Counted from the stretch's first letter, positions 1 through 9,560 are shown. The stretch is 64,000 bases of DNA from Chryseobacterium takakiae (GCF_900129385.1 NZ_FQVO01000001.1:496001-560000), one strand, 5' to 3'. Notes: generated by a model from the letters alone, not told the origin. A program made the numbers and translations.

Positions 1-639
1 CACAATCTACAGATACGTATGTATGAATAAAGTCAGGGCTCATTTAATCGTTAACATTTATGTAACATCACAAATATAAAAATTCAATTGAATAAAAAAA
101 ATAAATTTACTGCTAACACTTACATATCAACCATTTACATATCGATTTTTTATGATAACAATTGTATATAATTTATGATAAGGTTATCATTGAAACTACA
201 CTTATAACAATCTTAAAATATGAGTTTACAACACCTTGGAAAAAAAATAATAAAAAAAAGACTTTAAAATTTTGGATTAAAATACTATGATAAGAAACAT
301 TAAAAAAAGATTTATTTTTTTTATTAAAAAGTGTAAAAAAAACACTTTTAGATATAAAAATTCGTTAATTTTTTGATTTTTCCTTTACCATTTTTATATG
401 CAAGAGGTAAAAAATATAGCAAAAAGAAAATCGGTAGAAAATTTGGAGATTAAATTTATGATAAGCAAAAATTAATAAAGAGAAATTATTTACTTAGAAG
501 ATCACTGGATTTTCTACATAACGAATATTCTGATATTATTTACTCTTTTGCTGCTATTGTTTATTAATTTTTATGTAAGATTCTCACCTATGGCACAACT
601 TCTGATATAGCAAAGAGAATCACTTTAAATCCTAATATT
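1..639. other. AT-rich non-coding region
   Basis: This stretch has many A and T runs and no open frame of useful length on either strand. I see no tRNA-like fold, tandem repeat or transposon end. It presumably carries the promoter of the gene starting at 640, but I found no convincing TTTG-N19-TAnnTTTG pair in it. Confidence 0.5.
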
Positions 640-1068
640 ATGTCGATAAAAATACAAGTTGCCATGTGTACTGACTGCAATGGTTACTACTCATCCGCCC
701 CGTTAGAAAAGAAAGACATTTTTAATCCTGAAATCACCGATCATTATTTTTATCACGGCGAACCCTGGTTTACTTTAGACCTGAATAGTTTTGAAAAATT
801 CAAAAAGTACGAGCGTACAGAAATTAAAATTGTTGAACTTGATGAGCATAGAAAACAGGATCATCTGCACTGTCATTGTCCTAAGAAAAAGACAGTTTCA
901 AAAAAGAAATACGCTTACAGCGCATCCAGGAAGGAAAACACCATTCCTATGATCGAAAAGTATGAAGCCGATACGGATATTTACTTTAAGGATCTTTATT
1001 ATACCTACAATAATTTTCACGGAATAAATGCCGGTAATTACAGCAATTCTAATAGAAAATTCAGATAA
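640..1068 (+). CDS. Hypothetical protein with paired cysteine motifs
   Basis: I do not recognise this 142-residue protein. It has no signal peptide or membrane segment and is basic in its middle third (PKKKTVSKKK near residue 81). Cysteines occur as CTDC at residues 10-13 and as HLHCHC near residues 75-80, a spacing that could bind zinc as a small ribbon; that is inference. It stands alone, with AT-rich DNA before it and a strong hairpin terminator 26 bases after its stop codon, and it faces the capsule locus tail to tail. The ATG at 640 is the first start in a frame that otherwise opens with stops. Function is unknown; confidence that it is a real gene is moderate. Confidence 0.6.
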   Translation: MSIKIQVAMCTDCNGYYSSAPLEKKDIFNPEITDHYFYHGEPWFTLDLNSFEKFKKYERTEIKIVELDEHRKQDHLHCHCPKKKTVSKKKYAYSASRKENTIPMIEKYEADTDIYFKDLYYTYNNFHGINAGNYSNSNRKFR

Positions 1069-1093
1069 CGAGTATCTGTATGTTTATTATAAT

Positions 1094-1127
1094 ATAAAAG
1101 CAGAGATTCAAAAGTCTCTGCTTTTAT
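1094..1127 (+). terminator. Intrinsic terminator after the 640-1068 gene
   Basis: A perfect 13-base inverted repeat (arms 1094-1106 and 1115-1127, core GCAGAGA/TCTCTGC) with an 8-base loop, followed by T-rich sequence. It lies between two converging genes, so it may also stop capsule transcripts arriving from the right. Confidence 0.75.
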
Positions 1128-1170
1128 TTTATTAGTACAATATTTTGTACCGTGAGAATTATTTAGGTTT

Positions 1171-2334
1171 TTAAGGTACAATACTATCTGAAAGTTTTTT
1201 GTTTGAAAAAACGTTAACCATTACTTTTTCGATTCTTGCTCTGTCAGCATCCGTAAGATTTGACCCGGAAGGCAGGCACAAGCTGTTCTCGAAAAGCTTC
1301 TCTGCAAAATCTCCTCCGTAATAGGGTGCGTCTTTAAAAACAGGCTGCATATGCATCGGTTTCCAGATTGGGCGGGATTCGATTTTATCTTCCAAAAATG
1401 CCAGGCGAAGATCTTCCCGGTTTTTAGATGCTTTTGCTTCATCAATTGTGATTACCGACAGCCAGTGGTTGCTGAAAAAATCTGTGTTCGGCTCGCAAAA
1501 CAGTTCTACTCCATCCATATTTCTGGTAATTTCAGCATAGAAATCGTGCATTTTTCTTCGGCCTTCTACCCTGCTGTTCAGAACCTCCATTTGCCCTCTG
1601 CCTATTCCTGCAGAAACATTACTCATTCTGTAGTTATATCCTATTTCCGAATGCTGATAATGCGGTGCCTTATCTCTCGCCTGTGTGGAAAGGAAAACGG
1701 CTCTGTCTTTGTCTTCTTTGGAATGGCATACCAGTGCTCCGCCGCCGGAAGTTGTGATAATTTTATTTCCGTTAAAAGATAAAATTCCAAAATGTCCAAA
1801 AGTACCGCAAGATCTTCCTTTATAAGTAGAACCAAGTGATTCGGCAGCATCTTCAATAAGAGGAATATCAAATTCTGCAGCTATAGCTAAAATTTCATCC
1901 ATTTTTGCCGGCATTCCGTAAAGATTAACCGCAACAATGGCTTTTGGTTTTTTATTTCTGGAAATTCTGTCTACTACCGCTTCCCTTAATGCGACAGGAC
2001 ACATATTCCATGTATCTTTTTCTGAGTCTACGAAAACCGGAGTCGCTCCCTGATAAACAATAGGATTGGCTGATGCCGAAAACGTAAGAGACTGGCAAAT
2101 CACTTCATCGCCATGGCCAACATTACATTCAATCAATGCCAAATGCAGCGCTGCTGTTCCGGAAGAAAGTGCAGCAACTTTTACCTCCTGATTCAGAAAT
2201 TTTTCCAGATCAGTTTCAAAGCCATTAACATTTGGACCTAAAGGAGCGATCCAATTGGTATCAAATGCTTGGTTGACATATTTTATTTCTGTTCCACCCA
2301 TGTGAGGGGAAGAGAGCCATATTTCAATGCTCAT
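1171..2334 (-). CDS. pglE: DegT/DnrJ/EryC1/StrS PLP-dependent sugar aminotransferase, PglE-like
   Basis: This 387-residue protein matches the DegT/StrS aminotransferases, which put an amino group on a 4-keto nucleotide sugar in the cytoplasm. Visible motifs: SSGTAALHLAL at residues 57-67, EDAAESLGS at 161-169 and the PLP lysine K191 in SFNGNKIITT, followed by a glycine run. Length is normal for the family. PglE makes UDP-4-amino-4,6-dideoxy-GlcNAc on the way to bacillosamine. The placement next to a pglD remnant (2405-2752) and a PglC-like transferase (2759-3364) supports that assignment over other members of the family, which use many substrates. It is the last gene of the capsule locus, separated from pglC by 424 bases of decayed gene. 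The 4,6-dehydratase (PglF) needed before it is not in this window. Confidence 0.85.
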   Translation of the reverse strand: MSIEIWLSSPHMGGTEIKYVNQAFDTNWIAPLGPNVNGFETDLEKFLNQEVKVAALSSGTAALHLALIECNVGHGDEVICQSLTFSASANPIVYQGATPVFVDSEKDTWNMCPVALREAVVDRISRNKKPKAIVAVNLYGMPAKMDEILAIAAEFDIPLIEDAAESLGSTYKGRSCGTFGHFGILSFNGNKIITTSGGGALVCHSKEDKDRAVFLSTQARDKAPHYQHSEIGYNYRMSNVSAGIGRGQMEVLNSRVEGRRKMHDFYAEITRNMDGVELFCEPNTDFFSNHWLSVITIDEAKASKNREDLRLAFLEDKIESRPIWKPMHMQPVFKDAPYYGGDFAEKLFENSLCLPSGSNLTDADRARIEKVMVNVFSNKKLSDSIVP

Positions 2335-2404
2335 AATTATTTTTTTTTAATTTATTACTATCTAAAATTCGGGTGATTTATAGTTCTACCCTTCTTTGTT
2401 TTCT

Positions 2405-2752
2405 TATTTCCTCATTGAATACGATGTTTCTTTACTGTATCAGCAGCATTAATCAAACCTGGGACATAACTACAGCACATTCATTCTAATGTACTCGTAT
2501 TGGATATTCATGATTTGGGTTCAGGCAGGCTAGATAATCAGATCAATTGCCTTATTAATTGCTTTTTCGTTATTTGTCTTTTCTATCGCAATAACGAATT
2601 CTCTATTTTCTCGTGTGGTTATGAAGTACAGATATCAAGCGTTTTTTTTCTAATATTTTCATTTATAATGATTCAATATAAAATGCGCTATCTTCTTCAA
2701 TTTCAACAACTACCTTGCCATGACCGGTTACTCATATGAATACGTTTATTAT
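2405..2752 (-). pseudogene. pglD: Decayed PglD-like sugar acetyltransferase
   Basis: No intact frame remains, but reading the minus strand in shifting frames recovers an acetyltransferase of the PglD type. From 2726 to 2667 comes GHGKVVVEI followed by EEDSAFYIES, the N-terminal nucleotide-sugar-binding motif of PglD. From 2601 to 2530, in another frame, comes EFVIAIEKTNNEKAINKA and then a stop, which fits the end of that N-terminal domain. From about 2465 to 2415 comes VPGLINAADTVKKHRIQ, resembling the first coils of the left-handed beta-helix (family pattern MPGAVINADTVIGKHC). Stops and frameshifts separate these blocks and most of the beta-helix is gone; about 350 bases remain of the usual roughly 620. 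The position between pglC and pglE is the expected one. The alignment is from memory of the family, not computed. Confidence 0.8.
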
Positions 2753-2758
2753 AGTTTT

Positions 2759-3364
2759 TTAGTTATTTCCGTTAAAAGCCTCTGTTGTTGCCTGACCTTC
2801 TTTATTGATTCCTTCTTTTTTAAAAACTTTTTTAACAGTAAGGAGCACAATTTTACAATCCAGTGCAAATGAAACATGATCAATATACCAAACATCCAGT
2901 TCAAATTTCTTTGCCCATGAAATAGCATTTCTTCCATTGACCTGGGCCCAGCCTGTAATTCCCGGACGAACTTCGTGTCTTCTTTTCTGAGATGCATTAT
3001 ACAAAGGCAGATACTGTGGCAATAGGGGCCGCGGACCAATAAGGGACATATCTCCTTTAAGAACATTGATCAGCTGCGGTATCTCATCAAGAGAGGTCTG
3101 GCGTATAAAGCTTCCCATTGGAGTAAGCCTATCAGCATCCGGCAGATAATTTCCTTTGCTGTCCTTTTTATCCGTCATGGTTTTAAACTTAATGATGTTA
3201 AACATTTTTTCATTAAGTCCCGGCCTTCTCTGGAAAAAGAACGGTTTGCCGTCATTCTGAAAATACAGCACTAAAAGTACAATAAGAAAAACAGGCGACA
3301 ATAAAATCAAACCCGAAAGAGCAATCAGAAAATCGATTACTCTTTTCAATAAGTTTTTATACAT
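2759..3364 (-). CDS. pglC: Polyprenyl-phosphate phosphoglycosyl transferase, PglC-like
   Basis: A 201-residue small phosphoglycosyl transferase that moves a sugar-1-phosphate from a UDP-sugar to undecaprenyl phosphate at the inner membrane and so starts the repeat unit. Residues 10-34 form the hydrophobic re-entrant membrane helix. Then come FKTMT at 60-64, the catalytic Asp-Glu pair D93-E94 in [16 protein letters not shown] at 109-116 and [13 protein letters not shown] at 133-145. D93-E94 fall at the same numbers as in Campylobacter PglC. The length is that of the minimal PglC class rather than the 460-residue WbaP class. Its start overlaps the end of the upstream glycosyltransferase by 8 bases, which suggests translational coupling. 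The natural substrate would be UDP-diNAc-bacillosamine if a working PglD exists elsewhere; otherwise it is open. Confidence 0.9.
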   Translation of the reverse strand: MYKNLLKRVIDFLIALSGLILLSPVFLIVLLVLYFQNDGKPFFFQRRPGLNEKMFNIIKFKTMTDKKDSKGNYLPDADRLTPMGSFIRQTSLDEIPQLINVLKGDMSLIGPRPLLPQYLPLYNASQKRRHEVRPGITGWAQVNGRNAISWAKKFELDVWYIDHVSFALDCKIVLLTVKKVFKKEGINKEGQATTEAFNGNN

Positions 3365-4526
3365 CTATATTATTTTCTTTAAGCAAGGTTTTATATTCCT
3401 TTAATAATTCATTCCAGATAACAGACTGCTCGTACCGAGACTGGATCATGGGCCTGGAATTTATTTTCAGCTTCTGATACAAATCTGTATCCGAAAGCAT
3501 TTTTTCCATAGCTGTTTTAAGTTTATCACTGTTTTTCACCGGAATAATCATTCCGTTTTGTCCTTCAACAATGATTTCGTTGCAGCCATTGATATCGGAA
3601 ACGATACTTGGCAGTCCCATGGCTCCCGCCTGCATGACAACATTAGGGAAACCCTCACGGTAGCTTGGAAAAACAAGCGCGTCTGAAACTGCCAAATAAG
3701 GCCTTACATCTTTCTGAAATCCTAAATCTAAAATATCAGGATTATTTTTTATCTCTTCCAATGTTTCCGGATACAAGGGATCAAGATGTTCTTCCAAAGG
3801 GCCTATCAATAAAAGCTTCACTGGTACTACCCGTTCTGTATTCCTACTGATCTGCGAAAAAGCCCGCACCAGTTCATTGATGCCTTTATCACCAACCAAA
3901 CGCCCAACAAATACAAAAACAAAATCTGATGGAGCGATGTTGAGCTCTTTTTTTAAGAGCTGTTTTTGTGCTTCGGAAATTTTTTCCGGCAGGAAATAAT
4001 TCAGATCAATACCGTTAACATTACCGTTTGCGATAACCTTTAATGGTTTTGAAGTAATTTTGTAGTTCAAAAGATCATTTTTCACCCCCTGTCCTTCCGG
4101 ATAAATATTAGTGGCGGCAAAGCACAACAGGCGATCCATCTTAATAAGGACTTTCTGAACCAAGCCTTTTCTGGTAGGAAAAATAAGTCCGGTAAAAGTA
4201 TGCATACGAATAGGAACTCCAGCCATTTTCCCTGCAAGCATCGTTAATAGCCCGGCTTTAGGGGTAATGGAATGAACAATAGCAGGTTTTTCCGATCTGA
4301 AAATAGAATATAATCTGAAAAGCGAAACGATATCTTTAAAAGGACTGATTCCTCTTTCCATATGTATTCCTATCGTCTTTATGCCTTCTCGCTGACTGAC
4401 TTCGTCAAGCAGCTCATCTCCGGAAGATATGCCTACCACTTCGAAAAAACCATTGAGGAATTTCAGCTGCCCTTTCAGCAAAACATTTAAAGATATTGAT
4501 ATCGTTGATGTACGAATTATTTTCAT
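3357..4526 (-). CDS. Glycosyltransferase, GT4/GT-B fold, PglA-like
   Basis: This 389-residue retaining GT-B glycosyltransferase should act on the cytoplasmic side, adding the second sugar to the lipid-linked unit begun by PglC. The N-terminal domain has [11 protein letters not shown] at 85-95, a stretch typical of PglA and related Wbn/Wbp enzymes. The C-terminal domain has [10 protein letters not shown] at 206-215 and [14 protein letters not shown] at 287-300, holding the nucleotide-binding E-x7-E type motif. No signal peptide is present. Neighbours are tightly packed: it starts right after the stop of the pyruvyl transferase gene and overlaps pglC by 8 bases. PglA adds GalNAc to bacillosamine in Campylobacter; the same role here is inferred from position only. 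Confidence 0.85.
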   Translation of the reverse strand: MKIIRTSTISISLNVLLKGQLKFLNGFFEVVGISSGDELLDEVSQREGIKTIGIHMERGISPFKDIVSLFRLYSIFRSEKPAIVHSITPKAGLLTMLAGKMAGVPIRMHTFTGLIFPTRKGLVQKVLIKMDRLLCFAATNIYPEGQGVKNDLLNYKITSKPLKVIANGNVNGIDLNYFLPEKISEAQKQLLKKELNIAPSDFVFVFVGRLVGDKGINELVRAFSQISRNTERVVPVKLLLIGPLEEHLDPLYPETLEEIKNNPDILDLGFQKDVRPYLAVSDALVFPSYREGFPNVVMQAGAMGLPSIVSDINGCNEIIVEGQNGMIIPVKNSDKLKTAMEKMLSDTDLYQKLKINSRPMIQSRYEQSVIWNELLKEYKTLLKENNIDV

Positions 4527-5849
4527 TTAATATAATGATTTAATATCATGTATTAATCTATTCCTGCTTGCACTAACCAATCCCATGGATTGATTTAGCT
4601 GATTTTTTATGTTATCGTACTCCGAAATGGCTTTATCAAACATATTGATAAGCTGATCTGATTCTACATCCTGGATCTGTACCACATAATCGTCCAATCT
4701 GAAATCTCCCATAATTCCTTTTGCCTTATTACCTCCGTATCCTATTGCAATGGAAGGGACAAGAGAAGTGAGTGAAAAAATGATGGAATGAAAACGTGTT
4801 CCGATAAAGAAATAAAAATTGGAATAAACCGCTTTTAACAGATCGCACGAAAGATTTTCGTTAATCCAAATGATATTCGGATCCTGCACCTGAGCCAGTA
4901 AATCTCTAATCGCATTACGATCATCTTCATGAGAATTAGGTCCCAGCGACTGATTGCATAAAGCTACTTTATATCCTTTTGCCAACAAATGTCTGGTGAG
5001 ATCTGCCACAGAACTGATATATTTTTTATACAGTGCTTCGGGATTTGATAATCCCGGAAAACGCCAGGGGCGAATTGTTACGCCAACAATTTTATCTTCT
5101 TTCGACAGTTTATATTTCTGAAGGATTTTTACGGCTTCTTCCTGGCTTCCTTTTTCAAGAAAAAAGCCGAGATCCATTTCTACAGGTATTTCTTTTCCCA
5201 TAAGCTGGCCTAAGCTTTGTGCGGAAACATTCTCCCTTGCATATACAAGATCAAGTTTTCCAAATACGGAACGCACCTGTTTTTCAACGGTAAGTCCTAT
5301 AAATGGTCCATAAGAGTTGGGTAAGAAAACCACTTTTTTACCTAACGCTTTTGCAAGTCTTACATAGAACAAAAAATACCACATAAGATAAGGTGCTGTT
5401 TTTTCACCATAGGCATGGATAAAGCCTCCACCTTTTACAAAAATTGTTTTTGCCTGATGAAACTGCTTTACTGTGCGGTACGTTTTGTCGTCGAAATTCT
5501 TTCTTACTTTTTCAAGATCATTGCAGATTTTTAGCAGATATCTGGTATCTTTAAAATCCATGGCTGCATTTTTTATCTGCTTAAAGAGTTCCATTCTGGA
5601 CTCTTTAATATGTTCTCCGGATTTGTGCTGTCCTCTTCTCGGGTGCTTTAAAATATTTTCGAGCAATTTAAAACCATGTTCTTCAGATTGTCTGCATAGA
5701 AGTTCTCTCTCTTCATCATTGTCTCCGGCATCCAAGATATATACCTCATCATACAGCCCGGTATCTTTGGCAAGCCTCCAGCTTTCCCAGACCAAAGCCT
5801 GATCACCTTTATTTAAATCTGTTACTCCAGGTACTATTATAGCATTCAT
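4527..5849 (-). CDS. Polysaccharide pyruvyl transferase family protein
   Basis: A 440-residue member of the CsaB/WcaK polysaccharide pyruvyl transferase family, which transfers pyruvate from phosphoenolpyruvate to a sugar hydroxyl as a ketal and so adds negative charge to a capsule. The N-terminus MNAIIVPGVTDLNKGDQA resembles the family's GxxNxGD loop. The middle has FVKGGGFIHAYGEKTAPY and a block of aromatic residues. The last quarter holds GTRFHSIIFS and then IGYGGNKAKGI, both family landmarks. It sits between a GT2 and a GT4 gene with 0-1 base gaps, so it is surely part of the same transcript. Some proteins of this family have other donors, so the pyruvylation itself is inferred. Confidence 0.8.
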   Translation of the reverse strand: MNAIIVPGVTDLNKGDQALVWESWRLAKDTGLYDEVYILDAGDNDEERELLCRQSEEHGFKLLENILKHPRRGQHKSGEHIKESRMELFKQIKNAAMDFKDTRYLLKICNDLEKVRKNFDDKTYRTVKQFHQAKTIFVKGGGFIHAYGEKTAPYLMWYFLFYVRLAKALGKKVVFLPNSYGPFIGLTVEKQVRSVFGKLDLVYARENVSAQSLGQLMGKEIPVEMDLGFFLEKGSQEEAVKILQKYKLSKEDKIVGVTIRPWRFPGLSNPEALYKKYISSVADLTRHLLAKGYKVALCNQSLGPNSHEDDRNAIRDLLAQVQDPNIIWINENLSCDLLKAVYSNFYFFIGTRFHSIIFSLTSLVPSIAIGYGGNKAKGIMGDFRLDDYVVQIQDVESDQLINMFDKAISEYDNIKNQLNQSMGLVSASRNRLIHDIKSLY

Positions 5850-5850
5850 T

Positions 5851-6765
5851 CTAGTTTAATTTTCCTTGTTTAATACGATTTGTATTTTGTATTATTTTAT
5901 AATTTATATAGATATTCAGCAGTATTCCGAAGGGAATTGCAGCCAGAGTATATGCCTTTGCAGGAGAATTTTTAAAAAAGTTCCACTTTCCCGCAAAAAG
6001 ACAGGAAGACACATAATGTATCGCATTTTTAAGCTTTACTTTTTTATTGATGCCATATTGCATTTTCACTTTTCTGTATTCCATGAATGATTTCGGGCTG
6101 TTTTTATATCTTTTATAAAGCCCGTTTGACAATCCGTCCTGCTGGTATTCTATAATACAATATACTTCGTTGGATATCAGAAATTTATATTCCTGATCTA
6201 TCAAAGTAAAGATCCAGCTCACCTCATGAAAAATCTCATCTTCAAAATATGGATAAGGAAGAAATTTTTTGTAAACTTTCGTATCGAAAATATATTTCTT
6301 ATCACCTTGCATTTTATAATGATCTACCAGTTCGGAGTAAGTAGCCTCTGTAATATCGGGAAGTTTCTTTCCTGCTATTTTGCCGTCTTCGTAGGAATCA
6401 AGACCTATTATTCCCGCAGCATTGCTTTTTTTGTTGATTTTCCAGAATTTTATTATTTTCTCTACAGCGTGAGCGGGCATATAGTCATCAGAATCAATAC
6501 AAGTAAAAAGCTCCGTATCAATATAGTCTAAGGCTAATATCTGGGCTGCCAGTTTACCTTTATTTGTCTGATAATGATATTCTAATTCAATGATATTCTC
6601 TGCTTTCCACTTTTCAAACAAAGCGGCGGTATTATCGGAAGAGCCGTCATCAATAACCACCCATTTAAAATCCTGACTGGTTTGGCTGCATAAAGAATCA
6701 TATAGCCTGATAAGGGTTTTTTCCCTATTATACGTGGGCGTAAAAACGGTAAGTGATTTTTTCAT
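5851..6765 (-). CDS. Glycosyltransferase family 2
   Basis: This 304-residue inverting glycosyltransferase has a GT-A fold. It opens with LTVFTPTYNREKTL at residues 5-18, then VVIDDGSSDNTA at 36-47 (nucleotide binding) and FTCIDSDDYM at 87-96, the metal-binding DxD region. The C-terminal 60 residues are partly hydrophobic and basic and may touch the membrane. It overlaps the upstream GT4 gene by the 4-base ATGA arrangement and ends 1 base before the pyruvyl transferase gene. It would add one residue of the capsule repeat; donor and linkage cannot be read from sequence. Confidence 0.9.
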   Translation of the reverse strand: MKKSLTVFTPTYNREKTLIRLYDSLCSQTSQDFKWVVIDDGSSDNTAALFEKWKAENIIELEYHYQTNKGKLAAQILALDYIDTELFTCIDSDDYMPAHAVEKIIKFWKINKKSNAAGIIGLDSYEDGKIAGKKLPDITEATYSELVDHYKMQGDKKYIFDTKVYKKFLPYPYFEDEIFHEVSWIFTLIDQEYKFLISNEVYCIIEYQQDGLSNGLYKRYKNSPKSFMEYRKVKMQYGINKKVKLKNAIHYVSSCLFAGKWNFFKNSPAKAYTLAAIPFGILLNIYINYKIIQNTNRIKQGKLN

Positions 6766-7928
6766 GAATTGCCCAGTTTTTTAAAGATTTTGTGAAACGC
6801 TTCTATTTGGTTTTCTTTAGCATAATTACTTGCTATTAAATTTCTCGCATTATCTGCAATGAATTTATAAAGTTCCGGGTTGTAATAAAGCTTAGTGATG
6901 TAGTCATAATAATCGTTCACGTCATTATGATTGGCAATATATCCTGTAAAGTTATGCAGGATATAGTCGGTAACACCACCTACAGGATTTGCGATGGCAG
7001 GCATTTCAAAAGCGAGTGCTTCCATGATTACTCTTGGAAGCCCTTCTGTATCAGAAGGATGAATCAGCACATCGCTGTCCTTGAAAATGCTAAACGGATC
7101 TTTATGGTTCAGTACAATTTCAATATCATTTTCGAGTCCGAAAAGGCTGATGTCAGATTTTATTTTATTTAAAAACTTTACAGAAACCGGTGAATCATAT
7201 ACGGCTCCCATAAAAATCATTTTAAAATTAACCTGATTATCCTTTAGTTTTTTTGCTAAAGCAAGAGACATTTCCTGTCCTTTGGCAGGTAAAAAACCAC
7301 CACAATGCAGAATAACCATAGGATCTGATTCTGTTTTTTCGCGTCGTAATTGTTTGTAGCGCGCTACTTTCGAAAGATCGATGGCATTGGGAACAACGAA
7401 AATCTTTTCCAGTGGGGCCAGTCCGCCCGTAAAAATTGCCTGTCTTGTAGACTGTGAAACTCCAATAAAATAATCGGAATTGTATTTAAACATGAGCTTT
7501 TTCAGGAAACTTATGGAATTGTATGCGAACCATCCTCTGGCAAAATAAGCAATTTTATAGCCTCTGCCTTTTCTTAAGATGGAATTGGTTTTAATATTAT
7601 TAATGATAACAACATCCGGTCTGAAAGTCTTCTGAAATGCTTTGAATTCTTTCTTCAGACTCAGCCAGTCAAGTAAGAAAAGTGTTATATTTCTGAATAT
7701 TTTAAGCGGATTTCTCGAATTGAAAATAGCAATAGGAGCGTCATTTTTTTTAAGAATGGTAAGGGGGATTTTATTATTCTGCACATCTTCAACAAATTCA
7801 TCACAATTGCCCCAAAAATCAACAATAACAGCATTATGACCTTCATCAATTAATCTTTTTGCCAGCTCAATGGTACTTTTACGGGCACCTCCGTGAATTT
7901 GAACAGCTTCAAGGAAAATTATATTCAT
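6762..7928 (-). CDS. Glycosyltransferase family 4
   Basis: A 388-residue GT-B retaining glycosyltransferase. The N-terminal domain begins MNIIFLEAVQIHGGARKS, with the glycine-rich GGARKST loop at 13-19 that is typical of GT4 enzymes. The C-terminal domain has ILHCGGFLPAKGQEMSL at 206-222 and HPSDTEGLPRVIMEA at 290-304, the E-x7-E donor site. No membrane segment is visible. It is the first gene of the glycosyltransferase block; upstream lies a 516-base non-coding gap, so this block may have its own promoter (a candidate -7 box at 8321-8328). Donor sugar unknown. Confidence 0.88.
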   Translation of the reverse strand: MNIIFLEAVQIHGGARKSTIELAKRLIDEGHNAVIVDFWGNCDEFVEDVQNNKIPLTILKKNDAPIAIFNSRNPLKIFRNITLFLLDWLSLKKEFKAFQKTFRPDVVIINNIKTNSILRKGRGYKIAYFARGWFAYNSISFLKKLMFKYNSDYFIGVSQSTRQAIFTGGLAPLEKIFVVPNAIDLSKVARYKQLRREKTESDPMVILHCGGFLPAKGQEMSLALAKKLKDNQVNFKMIFMGAVYDSPVSVKFLNKIKSDISLFGLENDIEIVLNHKDPFSIFKDSDVLIHPSDTEGLPRVIMEALAFEMPAIANPVGGVTDYILHNFTGYIANHNDVNDYYDYITKLYYNPELYKFIADNARNLIASNYAKENQIEAFHKIFKKLGNS

Positions 7929-8444
7929 TTTTTAATCACTTTCTTTATAATTATTGCAATTTAATATCTATTTGATCCAGTTAATTTTAAAGCAGCATCA
8001 ATATACATGAACAGAATACAGAAAGTCCTTCGGGTATATTGTAAAACTGTCTTTAAAGCTCTTATACCATTAATATACGATCCATTACAATGCACCTTCA
8101 TAAACTTGCAATTAACAAAAAGCTTTACATAAAATATTAACAGATCTTTAAATTGCTCGTCATAAATATAAGAGATGCTAATCTTCACAATTCAAAGGCT
8201 GTATGATATTCTGTAATAAAAAGATGATAATCATTATTTATTACATTCTTAAGGCCGGCACAATCGACTTTATGATTTAGCATAATTGTATTTTGTACTT
8301 AATATTTTACTAAATCTAAGCAAATATACGAAAATCGCATCAACTACCTGTGGTATCTCAACAATATGTGGGACATTACAAAATCTTAATATTGTTAGGT
8401 AAATAAGCATAATTTAGTAAATGTTTACATTTTCAAAAAAGATT
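7929..8444. other. Gap with possible decayed gene remnant and a candidate promoter
   Basis: No intact gene is found. Reading the minus strand gives protein-like pieces broken by stops and shifts: LKNVINNDYHLFITEY in 8185-8268, an open stretch at 7961-8188, and DSFTIYPKDFLYSVHVY at 8001-8051 in yet another frame. The last piece resembles the YP-x-(E/D)-YFYP ending of some capsule glycosyltransferases (GT32/OCH1-like), but I cannot confirm a family. An 8-base inverted repeat AACAATAT/ATATTGTT lies at 8360-8396. Confidence 0.35.
8321..8328 (-). promoter_or_regulatory. Candidate -7 box for the glycosyltransferase block
   Basis: On the minus strand this reads TATATTTG and fits TAnnTTTG. No good -33 TTTG is present 19-21 bases upstream. 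It would give a leader of nearly 400 bases before 7928. Confidence 0.2.
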
Positions 8445-9560
8445 TTATTTTACATCACTATCCACATTCCGCTTAAAATCTGATAAAAACTGGTCAAGTG
8501 GTAATGACCATGAAGATACTTTAGCAGAAGTTCCAGCAACGTTTGATCTTTTAAAATTCATATTTTGAAAGGAAAGGCTTATATTGCTCTTTTTACCTTT
8601 ATAATTTCTTATAAAAGCCTTTCCAGGAAGTGTATAATTAGAATTACTAATTGTTATTTTACCATTAAGTGGCTGTATATAGGTAAGATTATTTCTGGTA
8701 ACACCCAATCCTAAAGCTATTGCCGAGTTATAATCGCGATGATTGTTAATGGTTATTGAAATGGGCTGTGTACTACCATTTAAGTTGCCGGTTGAAATAA
8801 TAATTCCGTGAACTGCATTATTTTTTGTAGTAATATTATTCAATACTATATTGTTGAGCCTGTTTTTAGCGTTATTAGGTTCAATATCGATTCCGCTTTG
8901 AGGGTTATGTCCTTTTGTATTGCTTATCGTTATATTTTTGAGTGTAATATCAATTCCAGATATTACTGAAATTCCATTTCTGCGATTATCGTTTATCAGT
9001 CCTCCGTTTACCGTTATATTTTGAGGAACAGAAGTTTCCTGTCCGATATATATTCCGTCTCCCCAGCATTTTGAAATCATGGGTTTATAAAGCATGATAT
9101 TACTGCTTGATTTTATTGAGACACCATTTCCCCACTCACCAACTGAAGATAGATGACTATACTTATCACCTTCTATATTAAGAAAGTAAATATTTACGTT
9201 GGAAACATTTACTAAACTAATAATTTTATAAGCTGCTTTATTACTGCTTTTTAGTACCAGTTTAGAGTTTGACTGAAATAAAATATTTTGATTTGATTTT
9301 AAGCTTATACCTTTATCAGAAACAAGAATCGGATAATTTGGAAATATTAATTTTGAATTTTGATCTAATGCATTCTGTACAAAATTTGTATAATCAGTAC
9401 TTCCAGTCTTATCTATACTTTTTGGTAAGTAATTTTCTAGATATACTGCATTAGTAAAATATTTATTTTTGATATCTGTATATTCCTTACTATTAATTTC
9501 TTGACCTTTGAAAAAACTAAAACTGAGAAGTAGTAAAAATATTATTTTTAATTTATCCAT
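8445..9560 (-). CDS. Secreted right-handed parallel beta-helix protein
   Basis: This 371-residue protein has a signal peptide (MDKLKIIFLLLLSFSFFKGQ, cleavage near residue 20) and then repeated short strands rich in N, I, G and S. Examples are VNVSNVNIYFLNIEG, GIDITLKNITISN and RLNNIVLNNITTKNN, the rhythm of a pectate-lyase-like beta-helix with asparagine ladders. DDGIYIG-like turns (CWGDGIYIGQE) occur near residue 165. Such proteins in polysaccharide loci can be lyases, epimerases or depolymerases, or phage-tailspike-like binders; I see no diagnostic catalytic set. It overlaps the polymerase gene by 13 bases, so it belongs to the capsule operon and likely acts on the polymer outside the cytoplasm. 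Its base composition is low in GC, like the flippase and polymerase genes beside it. Confidence 0.75.
   Translation of the reverse strand: MDKLKIIFLLLLSFSFFKGQEINSKEYTDIKNKYFTNAVYLENYLPKSIDKTGSTDYTNFVQNALDQNSKLIFPNYPILVSDKGISLKSNQNILFQSNSKLVLKSSNKAAYKIISLVNVSNVNIYFLNIEGDKYSHLSSVGEWGNGVSIKSSSNIMLYKPMISKCWGDGIYIGQETSVPQNITVNGGLINDNRRNGISVISGIDITLKNITISNTKGHNPQSGIDIEPNNAKNRLNNIVLNNITTKNNAVHGIIISTGNLNGSTQPISITINNHRDYNSAIALGLGVTRNNLTYIQPLNGKITISNSNYTLPGKAFIRNYKGKKSNISLSFQNMNFKRSNVAGTSAKVSSWSLPLDQFLSDFKRNVDSDVK

Noticed and set aside
2500..2739. Open frame of 79 codons on the plus strand
   Set aside because: It runs antisense across the pglD remnant, has a low-complexity Phe/Cys/Ile-rich translation, and no gene-like context.
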